Part shown: positions 1 through 10,450 of the stretch, one piece after another
Layout: the number at the start of each line of letters is the position of its first letter
Numbering within the stretch: position 1 is the first letter of the stretch
Assembly: GCA_039030395.1 (NCBI GenBank)
Contig: JBCCEF010000010.1
Coordinates: forward strand, 1 to 64,000
DNA from: Acidobacteriota bacterium
GTDB lineage: Bacteria; Acidobacteriota; Thermoanaerobaculia; Multivoradales; JBCCEF01
DNA length: 64,000 nt
Direction: 5' to 3'
Program-made: the position numbers and the translations under genes
The notes under the pieces: generated by a model
The model's database searches: none
The model's input: only the letters and a program-made list of their open reading frames with translations
Told to the model about the DNA's origin: nothing

Positions 1-92
1 TGCTCGCGGCACACATCCTTCACCGACTTGTCCGACTCCACCTCCTGGAGCACCCGGATGATCTTCTCCTCGCTGTAGCGACTCTTGCGCAT
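1..92 (-). CDS. IS3-family transposase OrfA, N-terminus only (runs off the window)
   Basis: The reverse strand reads MRKSRYSEEKIIRVLQEV followed by a Lys-Asp-Val-Cys-Arg stretch. This is the usual helix-turn-helix start of IS3-family OrfA proteins (IS2/IS51-type, which begin MRKSRFTEEQI and continue to a VxxLCRxHG motif). Thirty codons are inside the window. The start at 92 is preceded by an AGGAGG ribosome binding site at a good distance. The element continues to the left of the window, so whether OrfB is intact cannot be seen. It borders an AT-richer block of genes, which is consistent with a mobile region. Confidence 0.8.
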   Translation of the reverse strand, partial: MRKSRYSEEKIIRVLQEVESDKSVKDVCRE

Positions 93-153
93 ATTGCCCT
101 CCTCCTTTCAGCCCAGATTGCTCAAAGTCTACTGGGCCGAATTACGGGGAGCA
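1..153 (-). mobile_element. Right-hand end of an IS3-like insertion sequence
   Basis: Reading the minus strand from 153, the sequence starts TGCTCCCCGTAA. IS3-family inverted repeats start with TG followed by a C-rich tract, so position 153 is a plausible element end about 60 bp upstream of the OrfA start. The other end is outside the window, so the inverted repeat and the target duplication cannot be checked. Confidence 0.45.
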
Positions 154-207
154 CGTCACGAGTGCCTCAGATCACTTCGCAAATCTGGTGCTGTTTTGAC
201 GCGACGA

Positions 208-1656
208 CTATCGAAACTTCTCCAATAGTACTTGTGAGTACGTAGAGGATTCCGAGGCTCTTGCTGTCGTAAGGTGACGCCACCCAAACCTCTTTGCATA
301 GTCTAGGAAGCTGCGAATCGTGTACCGGGTTGAGCTTGCCAGGATGACTTCTTTCGAGTCTCTTCCATTGTCGACATTTGTGAAGAAGACTGCCGTTCGA
401 GAATGAGGAACTTCGCTGAGAGGATTCTCATGATGTTCTCCAATCAGCTTGACTTCTACAGCGCAATCATTGTTCTTGTCTGTTTCCTCAAGTCGTCCTA
501 GGAGTGGCGTCAGAAGGAGGGAGTCTAGTTCCTTGCTTTTGTACTGGGACACCATGCGATCTGCTAGTTCTTCATCTGTTTCCTCGGAAAAGGTGTCGAT
601 GCCGACAATAAGTAGGTCTCCAGTTCTTGAGGGGCCATTAATGGAGCGAAAGAAGTCGCGCTCATTCGGCACGTTACCCATCGAACCACCCACCAGTACC
701 CAAATTACTGACTCCCAGCTCTCGGCTCGAGGCATTTGCTCATCTAGCTTTAGGAAATCGTATATTTTGTACTGAGGTATTAGGCGATCTTCAAGGCTCA
801 TTTTGGAAATACGGCGTTGCAAGACTCGTGCTGAGTCTTTGAGCATGTATAAGCTTATGTCAGTAATGTAGAGGTCGAGTCGATCCGTCGCTCGAAGTAG
901 ACTTTTGGCAATGATCCAGTCCTTTTCAGGTGATCCTCCACCGCCCAGGACAATAGCGACGTTGTGTCTCCCATCGCTAATCCTCTCAAGCCAAATGTCA
1001 GACTCGCTCACCATTTCGAGGGACACCAGGCAGTCTAGATACAATCGGTAGTTCTCGGAGTCGACTAGCTTCTTCCAGGCCATGGCAGCCTCAGGGACGG
1101 TGTAGAATTGGAAATGCTGTATCTGTCCCTTGGGTATTCCTGTATGTGGTCCTTCGAAGGTAACGTTCTCGCTGAGATTGAATGTGTATTCTGGAAAGAG
1201 CTGAGCGTTATAGAGACCTTTCCCTTCGAAGTCCTCTATGAATCGTTTTCTGAGTATTCTCCGCGTCTGATTGTCAAGTTCAGATCTTGGGTCATCAATG
1301 AGTTGTCCTACAGCGATTCCGACGTCAGCCTCAGAGGGTGGAAAGTAAGATATGAACTGAGAAATTGAGCAGGTCCAGAGCTGTGGTGCGCGAACGTTCA
1401 AGCAGTGATTCTTAATAATCCAGTCCCAAAAGTCTTGGGATCTCCTCGATGTCGGTCGACTATCTCCCCACCGGCGGAAGGTGTCGTAGAATTGGTTGGT
1501 GACATCTTTCTTCTCATGCTTCTCGACCCAGTTGTCTACTACGCTGGCAACAAGTCCGGTGTCAGTGACTTCATTGTAGATTCCTCGCAAGAATGACCTT
1601 TTTGCCGGCCAGTCACGAATACCCTCTCTAATCCTATTGTTGGACGATCGTTTCAT
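208..1656 (-). CDS. EgtD-like (Methyltransf_33-type) SAM-dependent methyltransferase with an N-terminal extension
   Basis: 482 residues. The C-terminal half has the order of motifs seen in histidine-specific methyltransferases of the EgtD type. There is a glycine-rich SAM loop at about residues 233-247 (VAIVLGGGGSPEKDW), an acidic strand end DLYITDIS at 261-268, VLVGGSMGN at 320-328 (EgtD has LFLGSSIGN), and DLLIVGID at 347-354. A late SSTRYT-x-RSFLDYAKRFGW segment matches the family's NSYKYT-x-EEF part. The first roughly 200 residues are not recognised. It lies 28 bp downstream of the symporter gene on the same strand, so the two are probably co-transcribed. Codon use is more AT-rich than in the rest of the window, suggesting transfer. 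EgtD methylates histidine for ergothioneine, but no EgtB partner is here, so the substrate is unknown. Family assignment is moderately sure; function is not. Confidence 0.7.
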   Translation of the reverse strand: MKRSSNNRIREGIRDWPAKRSFLRGIYNEVTDTGLVASVVDNWVEKHEKKDVTNQFYDTFRRWGDSRPTSRRSQDFWDWIIKNHCLNVRAPQLWTCSISQFISYFPPSEADVGIAVGQLIDDPRSELDNQTRRILRKRFIEDFEGKGLYNAQLFPEYTFNLSENVTFEGPHTGIPKGQIQHFQFYTVPEAAMAWKKLVDSENYRLYLDCLVSLEMVSESDIWLERISDGRHNVAIVLGGGGSPEKDWIIAKSLLRATDRLDLYITDISLYMLKDSARVLQRRISKMSLEDRLIPQYKIYDFLKLDEQMPRAESWESVIWVLVGGSMGNVPNERDFFRSINGPSRTGDLLIVGIDTFSEETDEELADRMVSQYKSKELDSLLLTPLLGRLEETDKNNDCAVEVKLIGEHHENPLSEVPHSRTAVFFTNVDNGRDSKEVILASSTRYTIRSFLDYAKRFGWRHLTTARASESSTYSQVLLEKFR

Positions 1657-1684
1657 ACGGCAATCCTTGATCTCGATGAGGCAG

Positions 1685-3118
1685 CTATACTTCGCGTCGG
1701 CGCTTAGCTGGTGAATTCGAGGGCGAAAATAGGTAGTTGGTCAGGAGGCCTACAGAGAAGCCGATGGCTGCCTCATTCAGATTTTCCGAGAGTCCGCTGA
1801 TCTTCCAGAGAATGGCTGAGCTGAGGCCTAGGGCAATAGATAGTGAAACAGAGGAAGTCGAGTGTGGCCATCGGAGCACTTTAATTGCGACAACTGGTGC
1901 TAGTCCCGCAGCCATCAGAGAAACCGACGAGATCGCGATCTCAAAGACCGAGGCGTTGGATCCAAGTTGGCTGGAGAGAAAGACTGTCACTATGCCGAAG
2001 CCCATTGTTAGAGCCGAGAAGGGTACTTTGAGGCTGAGCCTTGGTCCAAGAAGTCCCCTCGCGGCTTGAGCCATTGCTACCAGCAGGCTGTTGGCGGTAC
2101 TGGCAATGGCACCGAAGATGTCTCCAATGATAATTCCTGCTAAGAGCGGGGGTAGAGCAGAGACCAAGAAGATAGTCAGTCCTTTCTCCGGGTCGGGAAT
2201 ATCGGGCGAGACACCTCTTAGGATGACACCAAAGATCGTCATGGTGGCCCAAGTGCTTTGCACGTAGAGGATGTAGATCCATCGTGCAGCTCTGGTTTCT
2301 GCCGGGCTCTGTCCGGCTAGGTACCTGCTTGTGACTTGGGGTTGTCCGAGTCCGAAACCTAGGGAGGCCGCAGCGTAGCCAACAACCACGCCTATGGCTG
2401 TTGTGAGGCTCCCTGTTCCGAGGATACTCAGAAATCCGCTTCCGGCAGACGTAATGTTGAGTGAAAAGATGTCTGGTTTGCTAAAGGCAGCCCAGGAAAC
2501 CGTAACCAGTGCGATGGCTGTACCAGCCAGTCGTGTGATTGCCTGGAATGAGTCTGCATACACAGACCCACGGAATCGCCCAATCGTGGTGTAGGCGATG
2601 ATAAGAGCCGCGAAGACAAGCAGGGATATGGTATTAGAAGCGCCGAATGCTCCTTCGAGGAATTTTTGGCCAGCGACCCATTGTGCCAGAGTGTAACCTC
2701 CTAAACAGAGTAGGACCAACAATGTTGTCACAACTACTAGCGGGTGCAGGCGAGAGATTCCTAGTTGGTGGGAGATTAGATCTGAGAGTGTACTGGCTTT
2801 CGCTGCTCTGCCGAAATCATTGATTCTATGAGGGAAAGAGTGCCAGAAAAGTAGGTCGCCGACGAACCAACCCAGAGGTAGGAGTAGCCAGTAGACGCCT
2901 TGAGAGTAGCCTAGGCCTACTGCTCCTGTGACAACGAATCCGCTGTTCGCTGTTGCACCTGCACTCAGTCCGATCAACCAGCGGTTTAGGCCTTGCTCAG
3001 ACAGATTGCGCTCGGCACTTTCATTGGAGTGCTTCCTTCCTAGGTATGCGGCAAGGAAGCTGCCTATGACTACTACGCAGAACCCTAGTACCGACGCGTT
3101 GTCCAACTCGGAGTTCAT
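1685..3118 (-). CDS. Sodium:solute symporter family (SSS) permease
   Basis: 477 residues with about 13 hydrophobic segments. The early GLSAGATANSGFVVTGAVG region and the later GFGLGQPQVTSRYLA segment match the conserved core of PutP/PanF-type sodium:solute symporters, which import organic solutes with Na+. Length is usual for the family (480-500). The ATG at 3118 follows a GGGAG site, and a TATACT box lies a little further upstream. It is the first gene of a probable two-gene operon with the EgtD-like methyltransferase. Substrate cannot be read from sequence. PutP-like proteins take proline, and the neighbouring methyltransferase hints at an amino-acid-like solute. Base composition is lower in GC than the flanking chromosome. 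Confidence 0.85.
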   Translation of the reverse strand: MNSELDNASVLGFCVVVIGSFLAAYLGRKHSNESAERNLSEQGLNRWLIGLSAGATANSGFVVTGAVGLGYSQGVYWLLLPLGWFVGDLLFWHSFPHRINDFGRAAKASTLSDLISHQLGISRLHPLVVVTTLLVLLCLGGYTLAQWVAGQKFLEGAFGASNTISLLVFAALIIAYTTIGRFRGSVYADSFQAITRLAGTAIALVTVSWAAFSKPDIFSLNITSAGSGFLSILGTGSLTTAIGVVVGYAAASLGFGLGQPQVTSRYLAGQSPAETRAARWIYILYVQSTWATMTIFGVILRGVSPDIPDPEKGLTIFLVSALPPLLAGIIIGDIFGAIASTANSLLVAMAQAARGLLGPRLSLKVPFSALTMGFGIVTVFLSSQLGSNASVFEIAISSVSLMAAGLAPVVAIKVLRWPHSTSSVSLSIALGLSSAILWKISGLSENLNEAAIGFSVGLLTNYLFSPSNSPAKRRREV

Positions 3119-3136
3119 GACCCGTCTCCCGTTTGA

Positions 3137-3167
3137 AGTATACGAAATACGCTTTTACTACTGTAAA
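3137..3167 (-). promoter_or_regulatory. Probable promoter of the symporter operon, with a TTTAC/GTAAA inverted repeat
   Basis: On the minus strand a TTTACA-like -35 (3167-3162) is followed after 18-19 nt by TATACT (3142-3137), about 18 bp before the start codon at 3118. The -35 box overlaps an inverted repeat, TTTAC-tact-GTAAA (3154-3167), that could be a regulator site. The spacer is slightly long, so this is tentative. Confidence 0.4.
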
Positions 3168-3366
3168 CCGTCGCAGCGTTGCGGTGTTTGCGTCAAGGGA
3201 GACGATCGGCTTCGGCCGGAAAGTACGTGAAAGTCCGTGTCGGGTTTGGGAACGGACCTTCCGTTTCGAGTCACCTCTCTCCATCGCCTGGATGGTGCAG
3301 CGCATTCTAGGGTTGGCGCAGTGACCGCCTGATGGGGAAGCTTTTGGTGAGAAACGGGGGTAAGAG

Positions 3367-3897
3367 ATGCAGATTAGCGAATCGTTCTTTTGGGGGTTTG
3401 GTGGAAGTGTCGCCGTTGAGATGGTTCGATACTCATGGTATGCAGGGCGAGGCGAGGTGCCTCGTCGCTATCGGAGTGCGTCATTCTGGGTTACGCGAAT
3501 GGTTTTGGCACTCATTGCCGGCGCGATGGTATACGCATACGGTATTGAGAGCCGTATGCTCGCGATCAATATTGGTGCTTTGGCGCCAATGATTGTCTAT
3601 GCCGTTCATCTAGTCGACGGCGCGGAAACATTGAGAATGCGGAGCCATTCAGTCGAGTCCATGCAGCAGGACTCATTGCACTTCCCAGCGCTGGGTTTGG
3701 TTTGGAGGTGTAGTTGCGGATCTTCTCTACTAGTACTCGTTCGAGATCAGAATCTAGAGCAAGATGAGTGCCTCCGCTCGGAGAATTTTCAAGCTCGAAG
3801 CTTCGCCGAAGCCGAGCCGAGAGGTCACCGCCGTGCTCAATCTAGGCATTTCGATGGCGGAGCTGGATTTGATACTCGCTGCCTAGTGGTCTTCTAG
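3367..3897 (+). CDS. Small membrane protein of unknown function, 3' part possibly frameshifted
   Basis: The first roughly 90 residues look like a genuine short membrane protein. An ESFFWGFGGSVAVEMV start is followed by a basic RYRSASFWVTRM stretch, a transmembrane segment (VLALIAGAMVYAYGI) and a second one (MLAINIGALAPMIVYAV). I have seen this arrangement in uncharacterised two-helix proteins but cannot name a family. After about residue 95 the frame becomes Cys/Arg-rich and unconvincing. An alternative frame from roughly 3621 to 3709 reads more naturally, so the gene may be decayed or may end near 3640-3710. It is divergent from the symporter gene, and its ATG at 3367 has only a weak upstream purine tract. 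Composition matches the AT-richer block. Confidence 0.45.
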   Translation: MQISESFFWGFGGSVAVEMVRYSWYAGRGEVPRRYRSASFWVTRMVLALIAGAMVYAYGIESRMLAINIGALAPMIVYAVHLVDGAETLRMRSHSVESMQQDSLHFPALGLVWRCSCGSSLLVLVRDQNLEQDECLRSENFQARSFAEAEPRGHRRAQSRHFDGGAGFDTRCLVVF

Positions 3898-4314
3898 GCT
3901 AGGGAGGGCGGTGAGGTTGCGGGCAGGAGCTGGCGCTAGAGATGCAGGGCTGACATCTGGCCGAGATGGCTCAATGGAGGTGGCTGTAGATGGGGTTGAA
4001 GGCTCAGAAGTTGGGAGCAAGGACAGTGCTGTCGGCTCCCACGAGCCTAGGGGAACAGGCGCAGCCAGGGGGCTGCTGATGCCCAATCTGCCGCTGTCCT
4101 TCGAATTCGGCACCATGCCCGTTCCTCGGCTGCGCCGGCGGGCGATTCCGCAGGCGGCGGCGAGCTCGCGTTCGCGTTTGTGATCTATTACGACATGTCG
4201 CCTTGCCGATATGTCGTCCTCGCTAAACTTTTCCGAGAGACGGACGTACTACGGCTGCGGTAGAAGCACGGGGCTGTCCCGTGACCACCCTGTCCAGCGA
4301 CAAGGAGAATGACC
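3898..4314. other. Intergenic stretch, no supported gene; two operator-like palindromes near its right end
   Basis: Both strands have open frames here (about 3911-4183 on plus, 3883-4116 on minus). Neither has a ribosome binding site or a protein-like composition; the minus frame is a Pro/Ser/Thr-rich run. Base composition shifts from AT-richer to GC-rich within this stretch, which suggests the boundary of the acquired block lies here. Confidence 0.5.
4190..4217. promoter_or_regulatory. Operator-like paired palindrome upstream of the Cys-rich secreted protein
   Basis: ACGACAT at 4190-4196 is mirrored by ATGTCGT at 4211-4217. The left copy also sits in a perfect 10-bp palindrome, CGACATGTCG, at 4191-4200. 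The site lies about 100 bp before the start at 4315 and could bind a dimeric regulator. No regulator gene is adjacent. Confidence 0.35.
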
Positions 4315-4773
4315 ATGAAAACCAATTGGAGAATCGTGGGTTTCGCAGCGACCGTCTTCTGTCTGCTACTGCTCTTCTCGGCGGCTCCGAGTCTCGCCCA
4401 GTGTGGTCCCGGGGGCGCCGGATGCGAAGGATGCGCTGGTACCTGCACCGGGCTCGCTTGCGCGGTTCCCTACCAGTCCCCTCCGAGTCCGGGCGCATGC
4501 ACTCCGGCGCAGCAAGCGGCGGGGGGATGGGAAATCTCCACCGTCAGCAACTGTGCGGGGAGCCTCGCGGGCGTGTGCAAATGCTATCTGCCTTCGTTCT
4601 ACCAGATCACTCAGTCGAATTGCGTCCGGGTTTACTACTCGTCGCTACCCTGGGAAGAACCGACGGCGATCGCCACTTCGGCCACGTGCGCGACGTCCGA
4701 GGCCCCAATGTCGTCGGCGACGCCTGCCAAGCTCACCGAAGCGCCCGACGAGAACCAGGCAGAGGCCCTCTGA
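4315..4773 (+). CDS. Cys-rich secreted protein of unknown function
   Basis: 152 residues with a classical signal peptide (basic MKTNWR, then a Leu/Ala-rich core, cleavage near SLAQ). The mature part starts QCGPGGAGCEGC and carries about eleven cysteines in 110 residues, suggesting a disulfide-bonded extracytoplasmic protein. The C-terminal 30 residues are Ala/Ser/Thr/Glu-rich and cysteine-poor. The start at 4315 is chosen because AAGGAG at 4302-4307 is 7 nt before it; the ATG six bases earlier is only 1 nt from that site. No known family recognised. A shorter Cys-rich secreted peptide is encoded at 41567. It is convergent with the DUF819 gene. Confidence 0.75.
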   Translation: MKTNWRIVGFAATVFCLLLLFSAAPSLAQCGPGGAGCEGCAGTCTGLACAVPYQSPPSPGACTPAQQAAGGWEISTVSNCAGSLAGVCKCYLPSFYQITQSNCVRVYYSSLPWEEPTAIATSATCATSEAPMSSATPAKLTEAPDENQAEAL

Positions 4774-4840
4774 GGGACGCCGATCAGGGCAGGTCGGTTC
4801 TGCTCGAGGTGCTCGTTCTCGGCGAATCAGCGCCCGAGGG

Positions 4841-6091
4841 CTAGGCCCCCGCAATCACCCGCAAGATCTGCCCGCACATCCACGCCGCGTAGGTGCCCAG
4901 GGCGTAGCCGAAGACGGCCAGCAGCACGCCCACCGTCGCGAGGGCCGGGTGGAACGCCGAGGCCACCACCGGCGCCGAGGCGGCGCCGCCGACGTTGGCT
5001 TGGCTGCCGACGGCTAGGAAGAACACCGGTGCCTTGATGATCTTCGCCACCACGATCATCAGGGTGGCGTGGATCAGCATCCACAGGCCGCCGACGGCGA
5101 AGAGCTGTGGGTACTCGAGGATCGCCTTGAGGTCCATCTTCATGCCGATGGAAGCGATCAGGAAGTAGAGAAACACGGTGCCGATGCGCGAGGCGCCGGC
5201 GCCTTCGAGGTTTTTGAGCTTGGTGTTCGAGAGGATCAGCCCGGCGGTGGTGGCGAACACTACCAGCCAGAAGAAAGTGCTGGTCAAGCTGAAGCGGGCG
5301 AGGATCGGCGCGACTTCGCCGAGCCACGGGGCGATGCGTTCCGCCAGGAAGTGCGAGGCGCCAGTCACTCCGACGCCGACGGCGACGATCATCATCGTCT
5401 CGGTGGTGGTGGGAATGCGGGCGTGCTTTTTCTGGAAGGCCGAGACGCGCTCTTTCAAATCCTCGATCGCCGAGGCGTCGGCGCCGGTCTTGGCGTCGAT
5501 TTCCTTCGAGCGGCCGGCGGCGATCAGCAGACAGGCCATCCAGATGTTGGCGACGATCACGTCCACCGCCACCCACACCGAAAAGATGCGGTCGCCTACG
5601 CCGAAGACCTCTTTCATCGCCGCCTGATTGGCGCCGCCACCGATCCAGCTACCGGCGACGGTGGTCATGCCGCGCCACACGGCGTCCGGGCCGTCCACTC
5701 CGAGGAGGTCCGGCGAGATCCAGGAGAAGAGCAGCAGCGCCAGCGGACCGCCGACTACGATACCGACGGTGCCGGTGAAGAACATGATCAGCGCTTTCGG
5801 TCCCAGGCGGATGATGCCGGGAATGTCGATGGACAAGGTCAGCAGCACCAGGCTCGCCGGCAGCAGGTAGCGCGAGGCGACGAAGTAGAGGTTCGAGGTC
5901 TCGCCGGAGATGATGCCCAGGGTGCTCAGCACCGACGGCAGAAAGTAGCAGGCGAGGACCGACGGGAAGAAGACGTAGAATTTCTTCCAGAACGGACTGT
6001 CGCTCGAAGAGGTCTTGAAGACGAAGGCCAGAATGACGCTCAGAATGCCGAGCACCACGGCGTCATTGGTGATCAAAGGGGTCGATTCCAT
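4841..6091 (-). CDS. DUF819 (YjcL-like) integral membrane protein
   Basis: 416 residues from the ATG at 6091, which is preceded by GGAGGT. The frame stays open for 24 more codons upstream, but that part looks non-native. The chain has 10-11 hydrophobic segments with conserved family patterns such as TNDAVVLGIL near the N-terminus, FFTGTVGIVVGGPLA, AGSWIGGGANQAAMKEVFG, and a late AVGSQANVGGAASAPVVA. DUF819 members are bacterial inner-membrane proteins of unproven function, sometimes suggested to be transporters. It is monocistronic and divergent from the isopropylmalate dehydrogenase-type gene. Confidence 0.85.
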   Translation of the reverse strand: MESTPLITNDAVVLGILSVILAFVFKTSSSDSPFWKKFYVFFPSVLACYFLPSVLSTLGIISGETSNLYFVASRYLLPASLVLLTLSIDIPGIIRLGPKALIMFFTGTVGIVVGGPLALLLFSWISPDLLGVDGPDAVWRGMTTVAGSWIGGGANQAAMKEVFGVGDRIFSVWVAVDVIVANIWMACLLIAAGRSKEIDAKTGADASAIEDLKERVSAFQKKHARIPTTTETMMIVAVGVGVTGASHFLAERIAPWLGEVAPILARFSLTSTFFWLVVFATTAGLILSNTKLKNLEGAGASRIGTVFLYFLIASIGMKMDLKAILEYPQLFAVGGLWMLIHATLMIVVAKIIKAPVFFLAVGSQANVGGAASAPVVASAFHPALATVGVLLAVFGYALGTYAAWMCGQILRVIAGA

Positions 6092-6312
6092 CGCTACCTC
6101 CCGATAGTCCACAGCGGGGTCACCGCAGCGGAGTGGCTGATTCGAGTCGCCTGACTTCATCACGCCTCGCCGCCGGAGACAAATCCAGGCCGCGCCGGGG
6201 TCCGCAAAGGCTTCCCCTGCGGGCCTCGGCCCGGTCTCCGCAACCTGGTACCATCACCGCATCATCGAGTCGTCGGACTCACTTCGAATCAACTCTCCAA
6301 AGTAGGTTTTTC

Positions 6313-7446
6313 ATGAATACTCCTCCTGATTTGTCATCTATGAACCCGTCCCATCTCAAACCTTCCGATCGGCGGCCACAGCGCATTGCGATCATTCCCG
6401 GCGACGGCATCGGCAAGGACGTCACGGCCGAGGCCGTCAAGGTGCTCGATGCGGTGAAAGGGCGCTGGGATCTGCCGCTCGAGCTGGTCCACCTGCCGTG
6501 GGATGCGGACCGCTATCTGGACACCGGCGAAACCCTGCCGGAAGGCGCTCTCGAAGACTTCCGGGACCACTACTCGGCCATCTTCATCGGCGCCTACGGC
6601 GACCCCCGGGTGCCGGACATGAAGCACGCGGCGGACATCCTGCTGGGCATCCGCTTCGGCCTGGATCTGTTCATCAACCTGCGGCCGATCAAGCTGTTCG
6701 ACGAGCGCCTCTGCCCGCTCAAAGCCAAGGGTGTGGCGGACATCGACATGGTGGTCTTCCGGGAGAATACGGAGGGGGCCTACGTCAACGTCGGCGGCAA
6801 CTTCAAGCGCGGTACCGCCGACGAAGTGGCGCTGCAAGAAGAGGTGCACACCCGCAAGGGCGTTGAGCGCATCATCCGGGCGGCCTTCGACTACGCCGTT
6901 GCGCACGGCCGGCGGGAGGTCTGCATGGCGGACAAATCGAACGTCATGCGCTACGGCCACGACCTCTGGCAGCGCGCCTTCGCCGAAGTGGCGGAGGAGT
7001 ACCCCTCGATCGAGACCAGCCACTACTTCGTTGACGCCTTGACCATGCAGATGATCCGCAAGCCGGAGTCCTTCGACGTGATCGTCACCAACAACATGTT
7101 CGGGGACATCATCACCGACCTTGGAGCGGCCCTCCAGGGCGGCCTGGGTGTCGCCGCTTCGGCCAACCTCCACCCGGGCCAGACCTCGATGTTCGAACCG
7201 GTCCACGGATCCGCGCCCAAATACGCCGGCACCGACCGCGCCAACCCCTTCGGCGCCGTCCTCTCGGCGGCCCTGATGCTCGACTCGATCGGTCACGGCG
7301 AGGCCGCCCAGGCGATGGAGAACGCTGTCAAAGAGATGATCGCCAGCGGCCGCACCACGGCGGACCTCGGCGGGTCGATGGGGACGAAAGCGGTGGGGGA
7401 TGCGCTGGCCGAGGCGCTGGCGGTGGGGGAGGCGGTTCTGGGCTGA
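6313..7446 (+). CDS. leuB: Isocitrate/isopropylmalate dehydrogenase family enzyme, probably 3-isopropylmalate dehydrogenase
   Basis: 377 residues from the ATG at 6313. The frame is open further upstream, but that part is low-complexity. The family core is clear: IIPGDGIGKDV at the N-terminus, MVVFRENTEGAYV, DKSNVMRYGHDLW with the catalytic-type Lys, DALTMQMIRKPESFDVIVTNNMFGDI split over the metal-binding region, and MFEPVHGSAP near the nucleotide site. The enzyme oxidises and decarboxylates a 2-hydroxy acid with NAD(P). In leucine synthesis the substrate is 3-isopropylmalate, but related tartrate/isocitrate enzymes share these motifs, so substrate is inferred. A LeuA-like gene (16015) and an ilvE (62903) also lie in the window. 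A strong hairpin terminator follows it. Confidence 0.8.
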   Translation: MNTPPDLSSMNPSHLKPSDRRPQRIAIIPGDGIGKDVTAEAVKVLDAVKGRWDLPLELVHLPWDADRYLDTGETLPEGALEDFRDHYSAIFIGAYGDPRVPDMKHAADILLGIRFGLDLFINLRPIKLFDERLCPLKAKGVADIDMVVFRENTEGAYVNVGGNFKRGTADEVALQEEVHTRKGVERIIRAAFDYAVAHGRREVCMADKSNVMRYGHDLWQRAFAEVAEEYPSIETSHYFVDALTMQMIRKPESFDVIVTNNMFGDIITDLGAALQGGLGVAASANLHPGQTSMFEPVHGSAPKYAGTDRANPFGAVLSAALMLDSIGHGEAAQAMENAVKEMIASGRTTADLGGSMGTKAVGDALAEALAVGEAVLG

Positions 7447-7475
7447 GGAGAACGGGTAGCTGGAATCGCAACGAA

Positions 7476-7507
7476 AAAGGCCGTCGGGTAGCTACCCGAC
7501 GGCCTTT
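7476..7507. terminator. Bidirectional hairpin terminator between leuB-like gene and katG
   Basis: A perfect 32-bp palindrome with arms AAAGGCCGTCGGGTA and TACCCGACGGCCTTT around GC. The A-run on the left and the T-run on the right make it a rho-independent-type terminator in both directions, serving the two convergent genes. Confidence 0.9.
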
Positions 7508-7533
7508 GAACGTTTGGTGGATTCCTTGCGACC

Positions 7534-9810
<2,277 letters not shown>

Positions 9811-10239
9811 TCAGGTGCTTGTAGACGCCTCTCGGCAAGCTGGACAGTAGCCCCAGAAGATGATCTCGGCCTCATCGATCTCGAAGCCGTGGTCGTCCTT
9901 CGCGACGAGACAAGGCGCCGATCCCACGGCACAGTCGATATCGAAGGTCTTGCGGCAACCTCGGCAGATCAAGTGGTGGTGGTTGTCGTCCACCCGGTCC
10001 TCATAGCGAGCCGCGGATCCCGCCGGCTGAATCCGGCGGATCAGATTCTTTTCGACCAGCACGTTGAGGGTGTCGTACACCGACTGGCGGGAAATCGCAC
10101 CGATGACCTCTCGCACGTCGCAGATCAGCTCATCAACGGTTGCGTGGGGGTGCGACGAAACGGCTCGCAGGACGGCGATCCGCTGCGCGGTGACCTGCAG
10201 GCCGTTGGCGCGGAGAAGGTGGTCGGAAGGGTTTGTCAT
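9811..10239 (-). CDS. Fur-family peroxide/metal regulator upstream of katG
   Basis: 142 residues from the ATG at 10239, chosen for its GAGGGG site; the frame continues 12 codons upstream. The N-terminal winged helix includes [14 protein letters not shown] and [19 protein letters not shown]. The C-terminal part has the metal site [11 protein letters not shown] and the second Cys pair YCPAC, so the structural zinc site is complete. Such regulators (PerR/FurA type) repress their target until peroxide or metal shortage releases them. Position directly ahead of katG supports a PerR/FurA-like role. Confidence 0.9.
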   Translation of the reverse strand: MTNPSDHLLRANGLQVTAQRIAVLRAVSSHPHATVDELICDVREVIGAISRQSVYDTLNVLVEKNLIRRIQPAGSAARYEDRVDDNHHHLICRGCRKTFDIDCAVGSAPCLVAKDDHGFEIDEAEIIFWGYCPACREASTST

Positions 10240-10450
10240 ACCCCTCATGAGATCATGAACTCTGTACTGAGTCAAAAATTTGTAGATGACCAGACAGGCC
10301 GTGAGCTGATTCGAGCTTCCCGAGTGATCCTAGCCGGGCGGCGGTTATGCTCGGCGGACCACGACGAGCGACGACAAGATCGACCGTTCCGCCGCCTACT
10401 GGGACTCCCACAACCTGCGGCCGGAGGAGGACATCCGCTATTGGCTGGCG

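Noticed and set aside
3883-4116. Minus-strand open frame of 77 codons
   Set aside because: Pro/Ser/Thr-rich, no ribosome binding site and no recognisable motif.
10230-10290. Possible Fur box in front of the fur-katG pair (TCATGAgaTCATGA)
   Set aside because: The repeat is short and overlaps the ribosome binding region; it does not match a known Fur or PerR box well enough to claim.
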